Notes under the pieces: model-generated
Databases searched by the model: none
What the model was told of the DNA's origin: nothing
The model's input: only the letters and a program-made list of their open reading frames with translations
Made by a program: the position numbers and the translations under genes
Assembly: GCA_030432655.1 (NCBI GenBank)
Contig: JAUILA010000018.1
Location: 1-64,000 of the forward strand
Direction: 5' to 3'
DNA length: 64,000 nt
Source of the DNA: Bacteroidia bacterium
GTDB lineage: Bacteria > Bacteroidota > Bacteroidia > Cytophagales > Cyclobacteriaceae
Shown here: piece by piece, positions 35,736 through 44,904 of the stretch
Layout: each line of letters starts with the position of its first letter
Numbering within the stretch: position 1 is the first letter of the stretch

Positions 35736-36656
35736 TTATTTGCAGCGGTCACGAAATGCACTGAAATCTTCGAAGTAGTCCATTTCGTTTGCCTTATTCC
35801 AGTCTGCGCATGCTCCTTCCTTGTCGCCCACAAAGTATTTGCAATTGCCCCGCTCGGCGTAATAGGCCGGGTCAGAAGGCTCAAGGCGGATCGCCTCGGT
35901 GAAATCCTCTATGGCGTCATACCAGTTGTCCATGTTTTTGTAGGACAACCCGCGGTAATAGTAGAGGTCGGGATTTCCGCGGTTCTTTAATATAGCGATA
36001 TTATACATGTAAGCGGCCGAATCGTACATTTCCATTTTCCGGTACACGTTCCCCTTATACATATAATACCCGTAAAATTTAGGGTTAAGCTCGGTCAGCC
36101 GCGAGGCGGCAGTAAGGGCCTTGTCATAATTGCCATCCTCGTACAAGGCCACAAAACGATAATACTGATATTTCTCTTCAAAAGGTTTCAGTCGCAGGGC
36201 CATGTCGTAATCTTCCACCGCCCCCTGGAAGTCGCCCAGTTCGTATTTCATCTTTCCCCTGAGAATATAGCTGTATGCCGTGGTATCCGTAGGGTAAGCA
36301 ATAATATAATTTGAAAAGCAGCTGAGTGCCTGATCAAGATCCCCCATGTTCTTGTAGGTGAACCCTTTATACATCCAGAGAATATCAAGATCCTCGTTCA
36401 GCTCATACGCTTTGTTAAAGTCGGATAGTGCTTTTTCGTAATCTCCGTTTTTGAAAAATGCAATGCCGCGATGATAATAGGCATTGGTGTAATTTGCATC
36501 TTTCTCAATTACCTGGCTAAGGATGGAAATAGCTTTGCCCCGGTCAGCCGTCAGGTAATTATAACCACGCAGAAACATCGCATCAGGAGAATCCGACTGA
36601 CTGAACGCAGGAAGCGTCAAAAGAAAAAACAACCACAATAATGAAAAGCGCCTCAT
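35736..36656 (-). CDS. Exported tetratricopeptide-repeat protein
   Basis: About 306 residues with a signal peptide (MRRFSLLWLFFLLTLPAFSQ). At least seven TPR units follow in near-regular 34-residue steps, for example NAYYHRGIAFFKNGDYEKALSDFNKA and DLYYYRGLSYKNMDNWYDAIEDFTEA. These form a binding superhelix in the periplasm. Partner unknown; the prohibitin-like gene next door is a candidate. ATG 36656 is chosen because the upstream in-frame starts add no signal-like residues and hug the -7 box. Confidence 0.85.
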   Translation of the reverse strand: MRRFSLLWLFFLLTLPAFSQSDSPDAMFLRGYNYLTADRGKAISILSQVIEKDANYTNAYYHRGIAFFKNGDYEKALSDFNKAYELNEDLDILWMYKGFTYKNMGDLDQALSCFSNYIIAYPTDTTAYSYILRGKMKYELGDFQGAVEDYDMALRLKPFEEKYQYYRFVALYEDGNYDKALTAASRLTELNPKFYGYYMYKGNVYRKMEMYDSAAYMYNIAILKNRGNPDLYYYRGLSYKNMDNWYDAIEDFTEAIRLEPSDPAYYAERGNCKYFVGDKEGACADWNKANEMDYFEDFSAFRDRCK

Positions 36657-36692
36657 CGTTTGAGTTACATATGCCACTGATTTCACTGTCAT

Positions 36693-36700
36693 CAAATCTA
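36693..36700 (-). promoter_or_regulatory. -7 box (TAGATTTG) for TPR-prohibitin unit
   Basis: Exact TAnnTTTG on the minus strand, 36 bases before ATG 36656. Identical to the ccoI -7 box. Confidence 0.5.
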
Positions 36701-37002
36701 AGGAATCTTGCCGATGGATAAATGATGGTATCCGAAATTTAAAAGATTAATAACAACTTAAAGGGAAGAGGTAACAGGAAGAAGGGAAAAAAGTAAAATA
36801 ATTCTTAGTGTGCATTCGAATTTTTAGTACCTTGCGAAGTTTTCAGATGTAAGTACTATCGATGCAGTTGGAAAGTCTAACCAACAAAAATTCTAATAAT
36901 TTTTGAATTAAAAAAGAAACTTGGGAACATTTTTCAGAATGTGGTGTTCTTAAGATTGGTAATTGTAAACACAGGTAATATTTTAGGAAATAAATAAGGA
37001 GA
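36701..37002 (+). promoter_or_regulatory. AT-rich leader region of rpoD
   Basis: This ~300-base gap has no gene. It holds a TACCTTG stretch near 36831 that may be a degenerate -7 box, and a perfect 8-base stem CAAAAATT/AATTTTTG (36885-36905, loop CTAAT) in what would be the rpoD leader. AAGGAG precedes ATG 37003 by one base only, too close for a normal Shine-Dalgarno contact. Confidence 0.3.
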
Positions 37003-37869
37003 ATGAGACAACTTAAAATCACACAATCTATCACCAACCGGGACAGCCGTACCTTGGAGAAATATTTCAATGAGATTTCCAAAGACGAACTGTTAACCCC
37101 CGAGGAGGAGGTAGATTTGGCCCAGAGGATCAGGGAAGGGGACGAAGCAGCACTGGAGAAGCTTGTAAAAGCGAACCTGCGATTCGTCGTGTCAGTGGCC
37201 AAGCAATATCATTATTCAAACAAAATACCTCTCAATGATCTGATCAATGAGGGAAACCTGGGTCTTGTCAAAGCCGCCAAGCGTTTTGATGAGAAGCGGG
37301 GATTTAAATTTATCTCATACGCAGTTTGGTGGATTCGTCAGTCAATCATTCAGGCACTGGCAGAGCATTCACGTATTGTAAGGATACCGTCGAACAAAAT
37401 TGGAGCGCTTTCCAAGATTGATCAGGCAAGTTCCGTACTTGAACAACAGTTTGAACGTGAACCAACCGATGAAGAACTGGCTGAATTACTGGACATGTCT
37501 GTGGATGAGGTTCGTACCACAGTTCGTTCGCAAACGAAGCAGGTTTCTATCGATAAGCCTTTTTCTGATGATGAAGGAAGCACCCTGCTGGACGTAATGG
37601 AAGATGAGGACAGTAACGAAGTTGATAACATTGTTTACAACGATTCGCTGAAAAGAGAAGTAAGCCGTCTGCTGTCAACACTCACTGAGCGCGAACGTAT
37701 CGTTATCAATCAGTATTTTGGTCTGGATGAGCAGCCAAGCTTGTCTTTGGAAGATATTGGTGAGAATCTGGGACTTACCCGGGAGCGGGTTCGTCAGATC
37801 AAGGAAAAAGCCTTGAGGAAATTGTCACGCAATCCTAAGAATGAATTGCTGATCCCTTATCTGGGATAA
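37003..37869 (+). CDS. rpoD: Primary RNA polymerase sigma factor
   Basis: 288 residues, the short form typical of Bacteroidota without region 1.1 or the long non-conserved insert. Region 1.2 (RTLEKYFNEISKDELLTPEEEVDLAQRI), region 2 (NLRFVVSVAKQY, RFDEKRGFKFISYAVWWIRQSI), region 3 and region 4 with the -33 reader helix (ENLGLTRERVRQIKEKALRKL) are all present. This is the factor expected to read the TAnnTTTG boxes found through the window. A strong hairpin follows the stop. Confidence 0.96.
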   Translation: MRQLKITQSITNRDSRTLEKYFNEISKDELLTPEEEVDLAQRIREGDEAALEKLVKANLRFVVSVAKQYHYSNKIPLNDLINEGNLGLVKAAKRFDEKRGFKFISYAVWWIRQSIIQALAEHSRIVRIPSNKIGALSKIDQASSVLEQQFEREPTDEELAELLDMSVDEVRTTVRSQTKQVSIDKPFSDDEGSTLLDVMEDEDSNEVDNIVYNDSLKREVSRLLSTLTERERIVINQYFGLDEQPSLSLEDIGENLGLTRERVRQIKEKALRKLSRNPKNELLIPYLG

Positions 37870-37879
37870 TTAAAATAAA

Positions 37880-37910
37880 AGATCAGGAGCACCTCAGGTG
37901 CTTCTGATCT
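37880..37910 (-). terminator. Strong hairpin between rpoD and convergent gene
   Basis: 13-base stem AGATCAGGAGCAC/GTGCTTCTGATCT with one G-U pair and a 5-base loop. On the minus strand it is followed by TTTTATTTTAATTA, so it ends the opposite gene (overlapping its last codons). It may also stop rpoD transcripts, though the plus-strand T-run is weak. Confidence 0.75.
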
Positions 37911-38469
37911 CATCTATCTTATTGCGCTCTGTCTGTAACTCTCTCCTGAGTTTCATCTGCTTCTCGAGCGCATTTCTTTTATATTCTTCAAATTCACCGG
38001 AAAGCTTTTCATAGTCTTTCTTTTTCGTTACAGCGAATTTTTTGCTGTGATTGAACTGGTAGAATAAGAGCCCTGCCACGACGATCAATATGGCAATGGT
38101 GATCATGTTAAACATCTTATAACTTTCCTTACCCATATCCAGTCCCATTACATTAATGTGCTGGGTATCAAATTCCTTTTCGTCAATCGTGGATTTTTGC
38201 TCACCGATTGTCGTATTTAATTCAGTTATCTTTTCTTCCTGGGCACTGATCGTACTTTGAGCAGATACAATCTTCTTCTCCTTGGTATTTAGCGAATCCT
38301 GTACAACTTTCCAGAATTCATTCAGGGTAACTTCCTTGATGTTTTTATATTCCTTGTAGGAATACGCATTTTTCTTCATCTCATAGAACTGCTCATCAAG
38401 TGTCTGGGCACCGGCAACAAACGGGACCAGGAATAGTACGGTGTAGATAATGAAAGATTTCATTGACAT
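37894..38469 (-). CDS. Envelope coiled-coil protein of unknown function
   Basis: 191 residues: signal peptide or N-terminal anchor (about 5-22, ending AGAQ), a helical periplasmic coiled coil (about 45-100, heptad-like SAQSTISAQEEKITELNTTIGEQKST), a membrane helix (about 120-137) and a charged cytosolic coiled coil. Proteins of this plan in Bacteroidota are sometimes labelled tRNA (guanine-N1)-methyltransferase, but no methyltransferase motif is present. ATG 38463 is an equal alternative start. Function unknown. Confidence 0.7.
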   Translation of the reverse strand: MSMKSFIIYTVLFLVPFVAGAQTLDEQFYEMKKNAYSYKEYKNIKEVTLNEFWKVVQDSLNTKEKKIVSAQSTISAQEEKITELNTTIGEQKSTIDEKEFDTQHINVMGLDMGKESYKMFNMITIAILIVVAGLLFYQFNHSKKFAVTKKKDYEKLSGEFEEYKRNALEKQMKLRRELQTERNKIDEIRST

Positions 38470-38502
38470 AGCATTGAGTTAAAAAAATACTCTTTATAAA
38501 AT

Positions 38503-38510
38503 CAAAGTTA
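38503..38510 (-). promoter_or_regulatory. -7 box (TAACTTTG)
   Basis: Exact TAnnTTTG on the minus strand, 33 bases before ATG 38469 of the coiled-coil gene. The remaining gap to ppa (to 38697) is AT-rich, with nothing else I can name. Confidence 0.5.
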
Positions 38511-38697
38511 GGTAACTCTTGGGAATACCTCACTTTATTCGTTTCCGAAACAAACGCCTTTTCGGCAGTTTACCTATATTCTCGATAAATATTAAAAAAT
38601 CAAGATAATACGTGAATGTACGACATTATAATTAAATTTAAAAAAGGCCTGATAGGAATTAAATCTGCATTTTTAAGCAATTCATAACCCTAGTTAT

Positions 38698-39324
38698 ATG
38701 ACTGATTCAAAGAAACATATGCACATGGCACACCCGTGGCACGGAATCCCGATAGGGGACCAGGCGCCGGAAGTTGTCAACGCATTTATTGAGATGACAC
38801 CCACTGATTCCGTCAAGTATGAAATTGATAAGGAAACCGGTTTTCTTAAAGTTGACCGGCCTCAGAAATTCTCCAATATTGTTCCTGCCCTTTATGGCTT
38901 CATTCCCCAGACATATTGTGCTGAAGAAGTAGCCGGATACTGCATGGAGAAAAGTGGTTTGACCAATATTGTCGGGGACGGGGACCCGCTGGATATTTGT
39001 GTGCTCACCGAACGTAATATCGCCAGTGGCTATATCCTTGTTCCTGCTATCCCCATAGGTGGTTTGCGAATGATCGACGGAGGGGAGGCCGACGATAAGA
39101 TCATTGCTATTTTAAAGGGTGATGAAGTCTTTCATCACTGGAAATCCCTGGATGAATGTCCAGACTCCCTGATCGATCGCCTCCGGCATTATTTTCTGAC
39201 CTACAAGCAAATTCCCGGAGAAAAAACCAGCAAATACATCGAAATTACGAATATGTACGGTGTTGAGGAAGCTAATGAAGTTATCCGCCGTTCCAGGGAC
39301 GACTACAAGGAGCACTTCGAATAG
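38698..39324 (+). CDS. ppa: Inorganic pyrophosphatase
   Basis: Family I soluble pyrophosphatase, 208 residues. Substrate and metal residues are in the core FIPQTYCAEEVAG, GDGDPLDICVL (metal aspartates) and DDKIIAILKGDE, with YKQIPGEK downstream. The N-terminus MAHPWHGIPIGDQAPEVVNAFIEM is typical of the longer Bacteroidota form. It drives biosynthesis by removing pyrophosphate. Confidence 0.96.
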   Translation: MTDSKKHMHMAHPWHGIPIGDQAPEVVNAFIEMTPTDSVKYEIDKETGFLKVDRPQKFSNIVPALYGFIPQTYCAEEVAGYCMEKSGLTNIVGDGDPLDICVLTERNIASGYILVPAIPIGGLRMIDGGEADDKIIAILKGDEVFHHWKSLDECPDSLIDRLRHYFLTYKQIPGEKTSKYIEITNMYGVEEANEVIRRSRDDYKEHFE

Positions 39325-39427
39325 CATTGTGTAAAATATTCTACATTCTCCGGATCAGGGTTTTTGATAAACCCCCGTCACAGGACGTCTGACAGGTTAG
39401 CCGGTTTGGCACAGATTTGTCACGCTT

Positions 39428-40210
39428 ATGTATATGCGTACAGATGCACTCCCTGCTTCGGTGAAGGATTTCCTGGTCGGTTTAGCCGGAATCACACAAT
39501 TCGCCGGTAAATTCTTTAGAAATTTCTGGCGTCCGCCTTTCGAGATACGGGAGGTTTTTTATCACGCTTATTCCCTCGGCCAAAAATCACTTCTTCTCGT
39601 GGGAATTACGGGTCTGATCATTGGAATGGTTATGACCATCCAGATGCGGCCGACCATGGAACAGTTCGGGGCGACTTCCTGGCTTCCCGCGATGGTGTCC
39701 ATCTCGATAATCCGGGAAATAGGACCGGTCCTGACCGCCCTGATCTGCGCGGGCAAGATTGGTAGTACGATCGGGGCAGAACTGGGCTCCATGAAGGTTA
39801 CCGAACAGATCGATGCCATGACCGTATCGGGAACAAATCCCTTCAATTACCTTGTCACCACGCGGGTACTGGCTGTAACCATAATGGTACCGCTCCTTAC
39901 GATTTACGCGGATATTATTGCCCTTTTCGGCAGCTATGCAGCCATGAACCTGGAGGGAAGCGTTTCGTTCAAGTTATTCATTGATCAGTCGCTGGGATCG
40001 CTCTTATTCAGCGATATGGTTCCTGCTCTGATCAAATCATTCTTCTTTGGTTTTGCCATTGCCCTTGTTAGTTGTCACCAGGGGTTTACGGCAGATCGTG
40101 GCACCTCAGGTGTGGGAAAGGCCGCTAATACGGCCGTGGTTATCTCTTCCCTGTTTGTTTTCGTGATAGACCTGCTTGCCGTTCAGATAACACAATTAAT
40201 TATATCATGA
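39428..40210 (+). CDS. mlaE: MlaE-type ABC lipid transporter permease
   Basis: 260 residues with five or six membrane helices. Family strings: TGLIIGMVMTIQMRPTMEQFGA, ISIIREIGPVLTALICAGKIGSTIGAELGSMKVTEQIDAM and FGFAIALVSCHQGFTADRGTSGVGKAAN. With MlaF and an MCE protein it moves phospholipids between inner and outer membrane. It overlaps mlaF by 4 bases (ATGA). ATG 39434 is a second possible start. Confidence 0.94.
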   Translation: MYMRTDALPASVKDFLVGLAGITQFAGKFFRNFWRPPFEIREVFYHAYSLGQKSLLLVGITGLIIGMVMTIQMRPTMEQFGATSWLPAMVSISIIREIGPVLTALICAGKIGSTIGAELGSMKVTEQIDAMTVSGTNPFNYLVTTRVLAVTIMVPLLTIYADIIALFGSYAAMNLEGSVSFKLFIDQSLGSLLFSDMVPALIKSFFFGFAIALVSCHQGFTADRGTSGVGKAANTAVVISSLFVFVIDLLAVQITQLIIS

Positions 40211-40956
40211 ATCGCGCTATCGAAGTCAGGGATTTGTCAAAAAGTTTTGGGGAAAAGCATATCCTCAACAGGATCTCGTTGCATGTACAGGAGGGAGAAA
40301 CACTCGTGGTTCTTGGGAGGTCGGGCGTAGGTAAATCAGTACTGATCAAATGTATGATAAGGCTGCTGGAACCTGATAACGGAGAGGTTAACATTTTGAA
40401 CGAAGATGTACTGAAAATACCGGATGGAAGGGATCTGGACAAATTCCGGCGTAAAGTGGGTTTTCTGTTTCAGTCAGGCGCATTATATGATTCAATGACT
40501 GTTCGGGAGAATCTTCGTTTTCCGCTGGAACGGCAGCCAGATGCGCCTGAAGAGGAGGAGATCGTCCGCCGTGTGGAGGATGTTCTTGAAGGGGTCGGAC
40601 TGTCAGATACGCAGGAGAAGATGCCGGCTGAATTATCCGGTGGGATGAAAAAACGAATTGCCCTGGCCCGTTCGCTTATAATGCAGCCGGAAGTTATGTT
40701 TTATGATGAACCCACCACAGGACTTGATCCGATCACTTCAACAGAAATCAGCGAACTGATCAGGGAAATGAAGGAGCGGTACGAAACCACCTCACTGATC
40801 ATTACGCATGATATGGAATGTGCCAGGATCACTGCCGACCGCATCGTAATGATGAAAGAAGGAAGGATAGCGGTGGAAGGCACCTATAATGAATTGAAGG
40901 AGAACGATGATCCCTGGATCCAGGCGTTCTTCAGTGACTCAAAGAAGGAATTATGA
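40207..40956 (+). CDS. mlaF: MlaF-type ABC lipid transporter ATPase
   Basis: 249 residues. Walker A GRSGVGKSVLIK, Q-loop FQSGALYDSMTVRENL, signature LSGGMKKRIALARSL, Walker B VMFYDEPTTGLDP and switch histidine ITHDM are all present. The FQSGALYDSMTV Q-loop is characteristic of MlaF/MKL. It powers lipid movement by the membrane partner encoded just upstream and overlaps both neighbours by 4 bases. Confidence 0.96.
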   Translation: MNRAIEVRDLSKSFGEKHILNRISLHVQEGETLVVLGRSGVGKSVLIKCMIRLLEPDNGEVNILNEDVLKIPDGRDLDKFRRKVGFLFQSGALYDSMTVRENLRFPLERQPDAPEEEEIVRRVEDVLEGVGLSDTQEKMPAELSGGMKKRIALARSLIMQPEVMFYDEPTTGLDPITSTEISELIREMKERYETTSLIITHDMECARITADRIVMMKEGRIAVEGTYNELKENDDPWIQAFFSDSKKEL

Positions 40957-41936
40957 GCAAATTATCAACATCAAAACAATTGTCCCTTGGCGCCTTTGTA
41001 GCTCTTGGGGTTATTATAGCTATTGGGGTGGTGTATTATCTTGGAACAAAACGACAATGGTTTGGGGATAATATTTCCACTTATACGTATTTCAATAACG
41101 TGAGTGGCCTGCAGGCAGGAAACAATATCAGGTTTTCCGGTATCAATGTCGGAACCGTGGAGCGAATCCGTCTTGCGTCAGACTCAACGGTACTTGTGGA
41201 AATGATTGTATCCAGGGAAGCTTCGGGATTTATTAAAGAAGATTCCCGGGCAAGCATTGAATCCGACGGGCTGATGGGTAATAAAGTGGTCAGTATTTCT
41301 GCCGGATCGCCTGATGCACCCCATATTGAAGACGGAGATACACTCCGGTCGAGATCACCGGCCAGCCTTGACCAGGTGATTGCCTCATTCAAGACTACAT
41401 CGGACAATGCAAACGAATTGACTAAAAACCTGCGGGATATCTCTGAGAAAATTCAGAATTCGGAAGGTTTGCTGGGTAAATTACTGACTGATTCGGCCAT
41501 GGCCGGACGTTTTGAGACAACCCTGGAATCGTTTCGTGAAACCAGTTTGAATACTGAAAGGATTTCAGTCCGGGTTTCCGGAATGGCACGCGACATGCAA
41601 TACGGGGACGGCCTTATTCCGCGCCTGCTCAACGATTCCGTTATGGCCGAAAACCTTTCACATACCATGGATTCGCTGAGTTATGCTTCCAGGAACCTGG
41701 CTTCCACGAGCCGCAAACTGGAGGAATTCGCCGACCGTCTGAATAATGAGGAGGGAGCGGTTAACTTGCTGTTGACAGATTCGATATTTGCCAATGATCT
41801 TGAAAAAACGCTTCGGAATGTAAAGGACGGAACCACCGACCTGGATGAGCTTGTTCAAACAGTGAATGAGAGCTGGTTGTTAAACTTATTCAACGGGGAT
41901 AAATCAAAAGAGGAAGATAAAAAGAACAAAAAGTAA
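40953..41936 (+). CDS. mlaD: MCE (MlaD-type) lipid-binding protein with triplicate C-terminal repeat
   Basis: 327 residues: one N-terminal membrane helix (about 12-30), an MCE beta-barrel domain (about 40-120; VSGLQAGNNIRFSGINVGTVERI), then a helical tail. The tail contains three copies of a G-x4-LL-x-D-S-x2-A unit at residues 171-194, 219-242 and 267-290, an exact 48-residue period. The end is very acidic/basic (KSKEEDKKNKK). MCE proteins form hexameric rings or tubes that pass lipids across the periplasm; the long helical tail suggests a tunnel or needle. Aconitase follows at 6 bases. Confidence 0.92.
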   Translation: MSKLSTSKQLSLGAFVALGVIIAIGVVYYLGTKRQWFGDNISTYTYFNNVSGLQAGNNIRFSGINVGTVERIRLASDSTVLVEMIVSREASGFIKEDSRASIESDGLMGNKVVSISAGSPDAPHIEDGDTLRSRSPASLDQVIASFKTTSDNANELTKNLRDISEKIQNSEGLLGKLLTDSAMAGRFETTLESFRETSLNTERISVRVSGMARDMQYGDGLIPRLLNDSVMAENLSHTMDSLSYASRNLASTSRKLEEFADRLNNEEGAVNLLLTDSIFANDLEKTLRNVKDGTTDLDELVQTVNESWLLNLFNGDKSKEEDKKNKK

Positions 41937-41942
41937 AACGCC

Positions 41943-43901
41943 ATGAATAAACCAATGAACGCCGCACAGAAACTTATTTCCAATCATTTGCTCGAAGGGG
42001 AGATGACCCCCGGGAAGGAAATCGGACTGAAAATTGATCACGTTCTTCAACAGGATGCGACCGGAACCCTGGTCATGCTGGAACTTGAGGCAATGGGGAT
42101 CAGTGACGTAAAAGCAGAGGTTGCTGTCCAGTACGTTGACCATAACCTGCTGCAGACGGATTTCAAGAACGCCGATGACCACCTCTTCCTCCAGTCTGCA
42201 GCCCGAAAATTTGGTTACTGGTACAGCCGGCCCGGTAACGGGATAAGTCACGCAGTACACATGGAACGATTTGGCGTTCCCGGTAAAAGTCTGCTGGGTT
42301 CGGACAGCCATACCTGCGCCGGTGGCGGACTGGGGATGCTGGCGATAGGAACCGGCGGACTTGATGTCGCGCTGGCAGCCGCCGGTAAACCCTATTTTGT
42401 GAAAATGCCAAAGATCATGGGTATTGAGCTTACCGGAGAATTACCTGATTGGGTCAGCGCTAAGGATGTGGTGCTTGAAATGCTACGCCGTTATGATGTG
42501 AAAGGGGGAAGAGGGTATATACTTGAGTACTATGGGGAAGGGGTTAAAAACCTGAGCACCTGGGACCGCCACGTCATCGCCAATATGGGTACAGAACTGG
42601 GGGCGACCGCCACGGTTTTCCCGTCAGACGAACGAACCAGGTTTTTCCTGAAATCCGAAGGCCGCGAAGAGGATTGGGTAGCGTTGCAAGCCGACGAAGG
42701 AGCTGAGTACGATGCGCACGAATCAATTAATCTGAGTGAACTGGTTCCTCTCATAGCCACACCCAGCAGTCCCGGAAATGTGGTGCCGGTATCTGAGGTA
42801 GCCGGACGCCCGCTTCAACAGGTGGTGATCGGGTCTTCAGCAAATCCCGGGTTGAGAGATTTTTGGATAGTTGGTGAGATGATCGCAGACTATGAAATTC
42901 CCGCGGAGGTTTCGCTTGACGTAAACCCATCCAGTCGACAGGTTATCCAGAACCTCGCTAAAATGGGAACGATTGCCAAATTGGTGCAGTCAGGGGCGCG
43001 GTTTCACCAGACAGGATGTATGGGATGTATCGGCATGGGCCAGGCACCGGCGTCCGGTCAGATAAGCCTGCGGACGATGCCCAGGAATTTCCCCGGAAGG
43101 TCCGGTACCGATGATGACCAGGTCTACCTGTGCAGTCCGGAAACGGCAGCGGCTTCTGCTTTGAAAGGAAAGATTACGGATCCCAGGGACCTTGCTTCCG
43201 AAATGAGCTATCCGAAATACAAGGAGCCGGAATCAGTAATTGTCAATGAGATGATGCTCCTGGAACCGTTTAAAAATGGGGAGGAAAAGGAGCTTGTTAA
43301 AGGACCAAACATTGCGACGATCCCCGATTTTGAGCAAATCCAGGATGAGTATCGCGTTCCGGTTATCCTTAAAATGGGAGATAATATATCTACCGATGAA
43401 ATTCTTCGGGCAGGATCTGAGGTACTGCCATTGCGAAGCAATATTCCCGAGATCAGTAAGTATTCTTTCCAGGTGGTGGACGATAACTTTATTCCTAAGG
43501 CTGACAAGGCAGAGAAAGACTTCGGAGGTCATATCGTGGTAGCCGGGGAGAATTATGCGCAGGGGTCTTCACGTGAGCACGCAGCACTGGCGCCGAGATA
43601 CCTGGGACAGAAGGCCGTCATCGCTAAAAGCTATGCGCGGATAGGATGGCAAAATCTGGTGAATTTTGGAATTGTACCTTTCGAATTTGTCAACCCAACT
43701 GATTTTGATGAGCTGGAGGAGAATGACGTTCTGGAGATGAAGGACCTTCGTAGCTACATCGAAAACGGAGGAGAATATTACGTGACCAATACGACCAAAG
43801 GGAAAGAAATTCCGGTTAAATTATCCGTCAGCCAGCGTCAGATGGAAATTCTGTTGCAAGGAGGTGTGATCAATCAACTTAAAGTGGAACTGGCCGGGTA
43901 A
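41943..43901 (+). CDS. Aconitate hydratase (compact type)
   Basis: 652 residues, shorter than AcnA or AcnB and like the Aquifex-type aconitases. [4Fe-4S] ligands are C125 (SDSHTCAGG) and C359/C362 (TGCMGCIGMG). The swivel domain is fused at the C-terminus with ILKMGDNISTDEI and AGENYAQGSSREHAAL. It interconverts citrate and isocitrate. It lies 6 bases after the MCE gene and seems to be the last gene of that operon; it ends 6 bases from the stop of convergent MscS. Confidence 0.9.
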   Translation: MNKPMNAAQKLISNHLLEGEMTPGKEIGLKIDHVLQQDATGTLVMLELEAMGISDVKAEVAVQYVDHNLLQTDFKNADDHLFLQSAARKFGYWYSRPGNGISHAVHMERFGVPGKSLLGSDSHTCAGGGLGMLAIGTGGLDVALAAAGKPYFVKMPKIMGIELTGELPDWVSAKDVVLEMLRRYDVKGGRGYILEYYGEGVKNLSTWDRHVIANMGTELGATATVFPSDERTRFFLKSEGREEDWVALQADEGAEYDAHESINLSELVPLIATPSSPGNVVPVSEVAGRPLQQVVIGSSANPGLRDFWIVGEMIADYEIPAEVSLDVNPSSRQVIQNLAKMGTIAKLVQSGARFHQTGCMGCIGMGQAPASGQISLRTMPRNFPGRSGTDDDQVYLCSPETAAASALKGKITDPRDLASEMSYPKYKEPESVIVNEMMLLEPFKNGEEKELVKGPNIATIPDFEQIQDEYRVPVILKMGDNISTDEILRAGSEVLPLRSNIPEISKYSFQVVDDNFIPKADKAEKDFGGHIVVAGENYAQGSSREHAALAPRYLGQKAVIAKSYARIGWQNLVNFGIVPFEFVNPTDFDELEENDVLEMKDLRSYIENGGEYYVTNTTKGKEIPVKLSVSQRQMEILLQGGVINQLKVELAG

Positions 43902-43907
43902 ATAAGA

Positions 43908-44810
43908 TCAGCTGGGCTGATTCCCTTTTGGATACATCTGGGCGAGGGTTTGTCCGCCTTTGATGCCAAAATCCAGCGTGCGGATCGGGAAAGGTATCGT
44001 AATACTGTGTTCGTTGAAGGCAGCCTTGATATTCTTAATGCCATCACTCTGGGCCCGGAGGTAGTCCGGTATACGCTTAAATGTTACCCAGTAGCGCACC
44101 ACGAAATTAATGGAGCTGTCTCCGAACTCGGTGTAAAAGAATTCAACGGGCCGGTCTTTCCGGATGTAATCGATTTTTCGGATGGCTTCCTGGACGACCT
44201 TTTCAACATCCGGCAGATTGTCGCCATAAGAAATTCCGCAGGCCAGATCGATCCGTCGGATACCGTTAATGGTATAATGGCGGTAGGGACTCTGGAAGAT
44301 CATCCGGTTGGGAATTACTACATCCTGTCCGTGCGGGTCGTAGATCGTCGTTGATCGCAGGCCAATCTGGGTAACCGTGCCCATGATGTCATTTGATTCG
44401 ATAATATCACCGACATTGATCGGACTGTGAATGGCCATGGAGACGCCTGAGATGAGGTTGGATGCTGCGTCCTGGAAAGCCAGACCCAATGCAAGACCAA
44501 TGACCCCGATACTGGCCAGTACGGAAGTGACGGCCGTATGCCAGCCCATAATTTCCAGGGCAATGACCAGTCCGACCAGGATAATCAGGAAAGAAGTCAG
44601 TGCCATGGCCAGATCTACCGCGGAACGGTTTTTAAGAATCCTGGTCAGCACGCGTGACAAGATATTCCGTATGAATTTTGCCATTACCCAGAAAATGATG
44701 ACAATGATAATTGCCACAACAAAATTGGGCAGCAGTTTCACTGTCTCGCTGTACCAGACACCGAGTTTGTCAATTACAAGGTCAGTAGCTTTATCCAGAT
44801 CGGAAAACAT
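43908..44810 (-). CDS. MscS-family mechanosensitive channel
   Basis: 300 residues: three N-terminal membrane helices, the third being the pore-lining, Gly/Ala-rich VLASIGVIGLALGLAFQDAASNLISG, then the beta domain (VGDIIESNDIMGTVTQIGLRSTTIYDPHGQDVVIPNRMIF) and the alpha/beta cytosolic end. It releases solutes under membrane tension. Length is like E. coli MscS. A TATCTTTA box lies about 28 bases before the start. Confidence 0.94.
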   Translation of the reverse strand: MFSDLDKATDLVIDKLGVWYSETVKLLPNFVVAIIIVIIFWVMAKFIRNILSRVLTRILKNRSAVDLAMALTSFLIILVGLVIALEIMGWHTAVTSVLASIGVIGLALGLAFQDAASNLISGVSMAIHSPINVGDIIESNDIMGTVTQIGLRSTTIYDPHGQDVVIPNRMIFQSPYRHYTINGIRRIDLACGISYGDNLPDVEKVVQEAIRKIDYIRKDRPVEFFYTEFGDSSINFVVRYWVTFKRIPDYLRAQSDGIKNIKAAFNEHSITIPFPIRTLDFGIKGGQTLAQMYPKGNQPS

Positions 44811-44892
44811 AAAGTCATTCTGCTTAAAACAATTCTAAAGATATTAATTATTCCTTATTTCCCTCAATTCATGGAAGCGCTATTTTTACTTG

Positions 44893-44900
44893 TATCTTTA
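44893..44900 (+). promoter_or_regulatory. Possible -7 box (TATCTTTA) abutting exonuclease start
   Basis: One mismatch to TAnnTTTG, ending 4 bases before ATG 44905. TTG 44890 lies upstream of the box and is unlikely to be used. Confidence 0.35.
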
Positions 44901-44904
44901 TACA

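Noticed and set aside
36994-37005. AAGGAG before rpoD as a strong ribosome-binding site
   Set aside because: Only one base separates it from ATG 37003, too close for a normal Shine-Dalgarno contact; probably just purine-rich leader.
39350-39378. GGGTTT/AAACCC hairpin after ppa as a terminator
   Set aside because: The stem exists, but no T-run follows on either strand, so I do not call a terminator.
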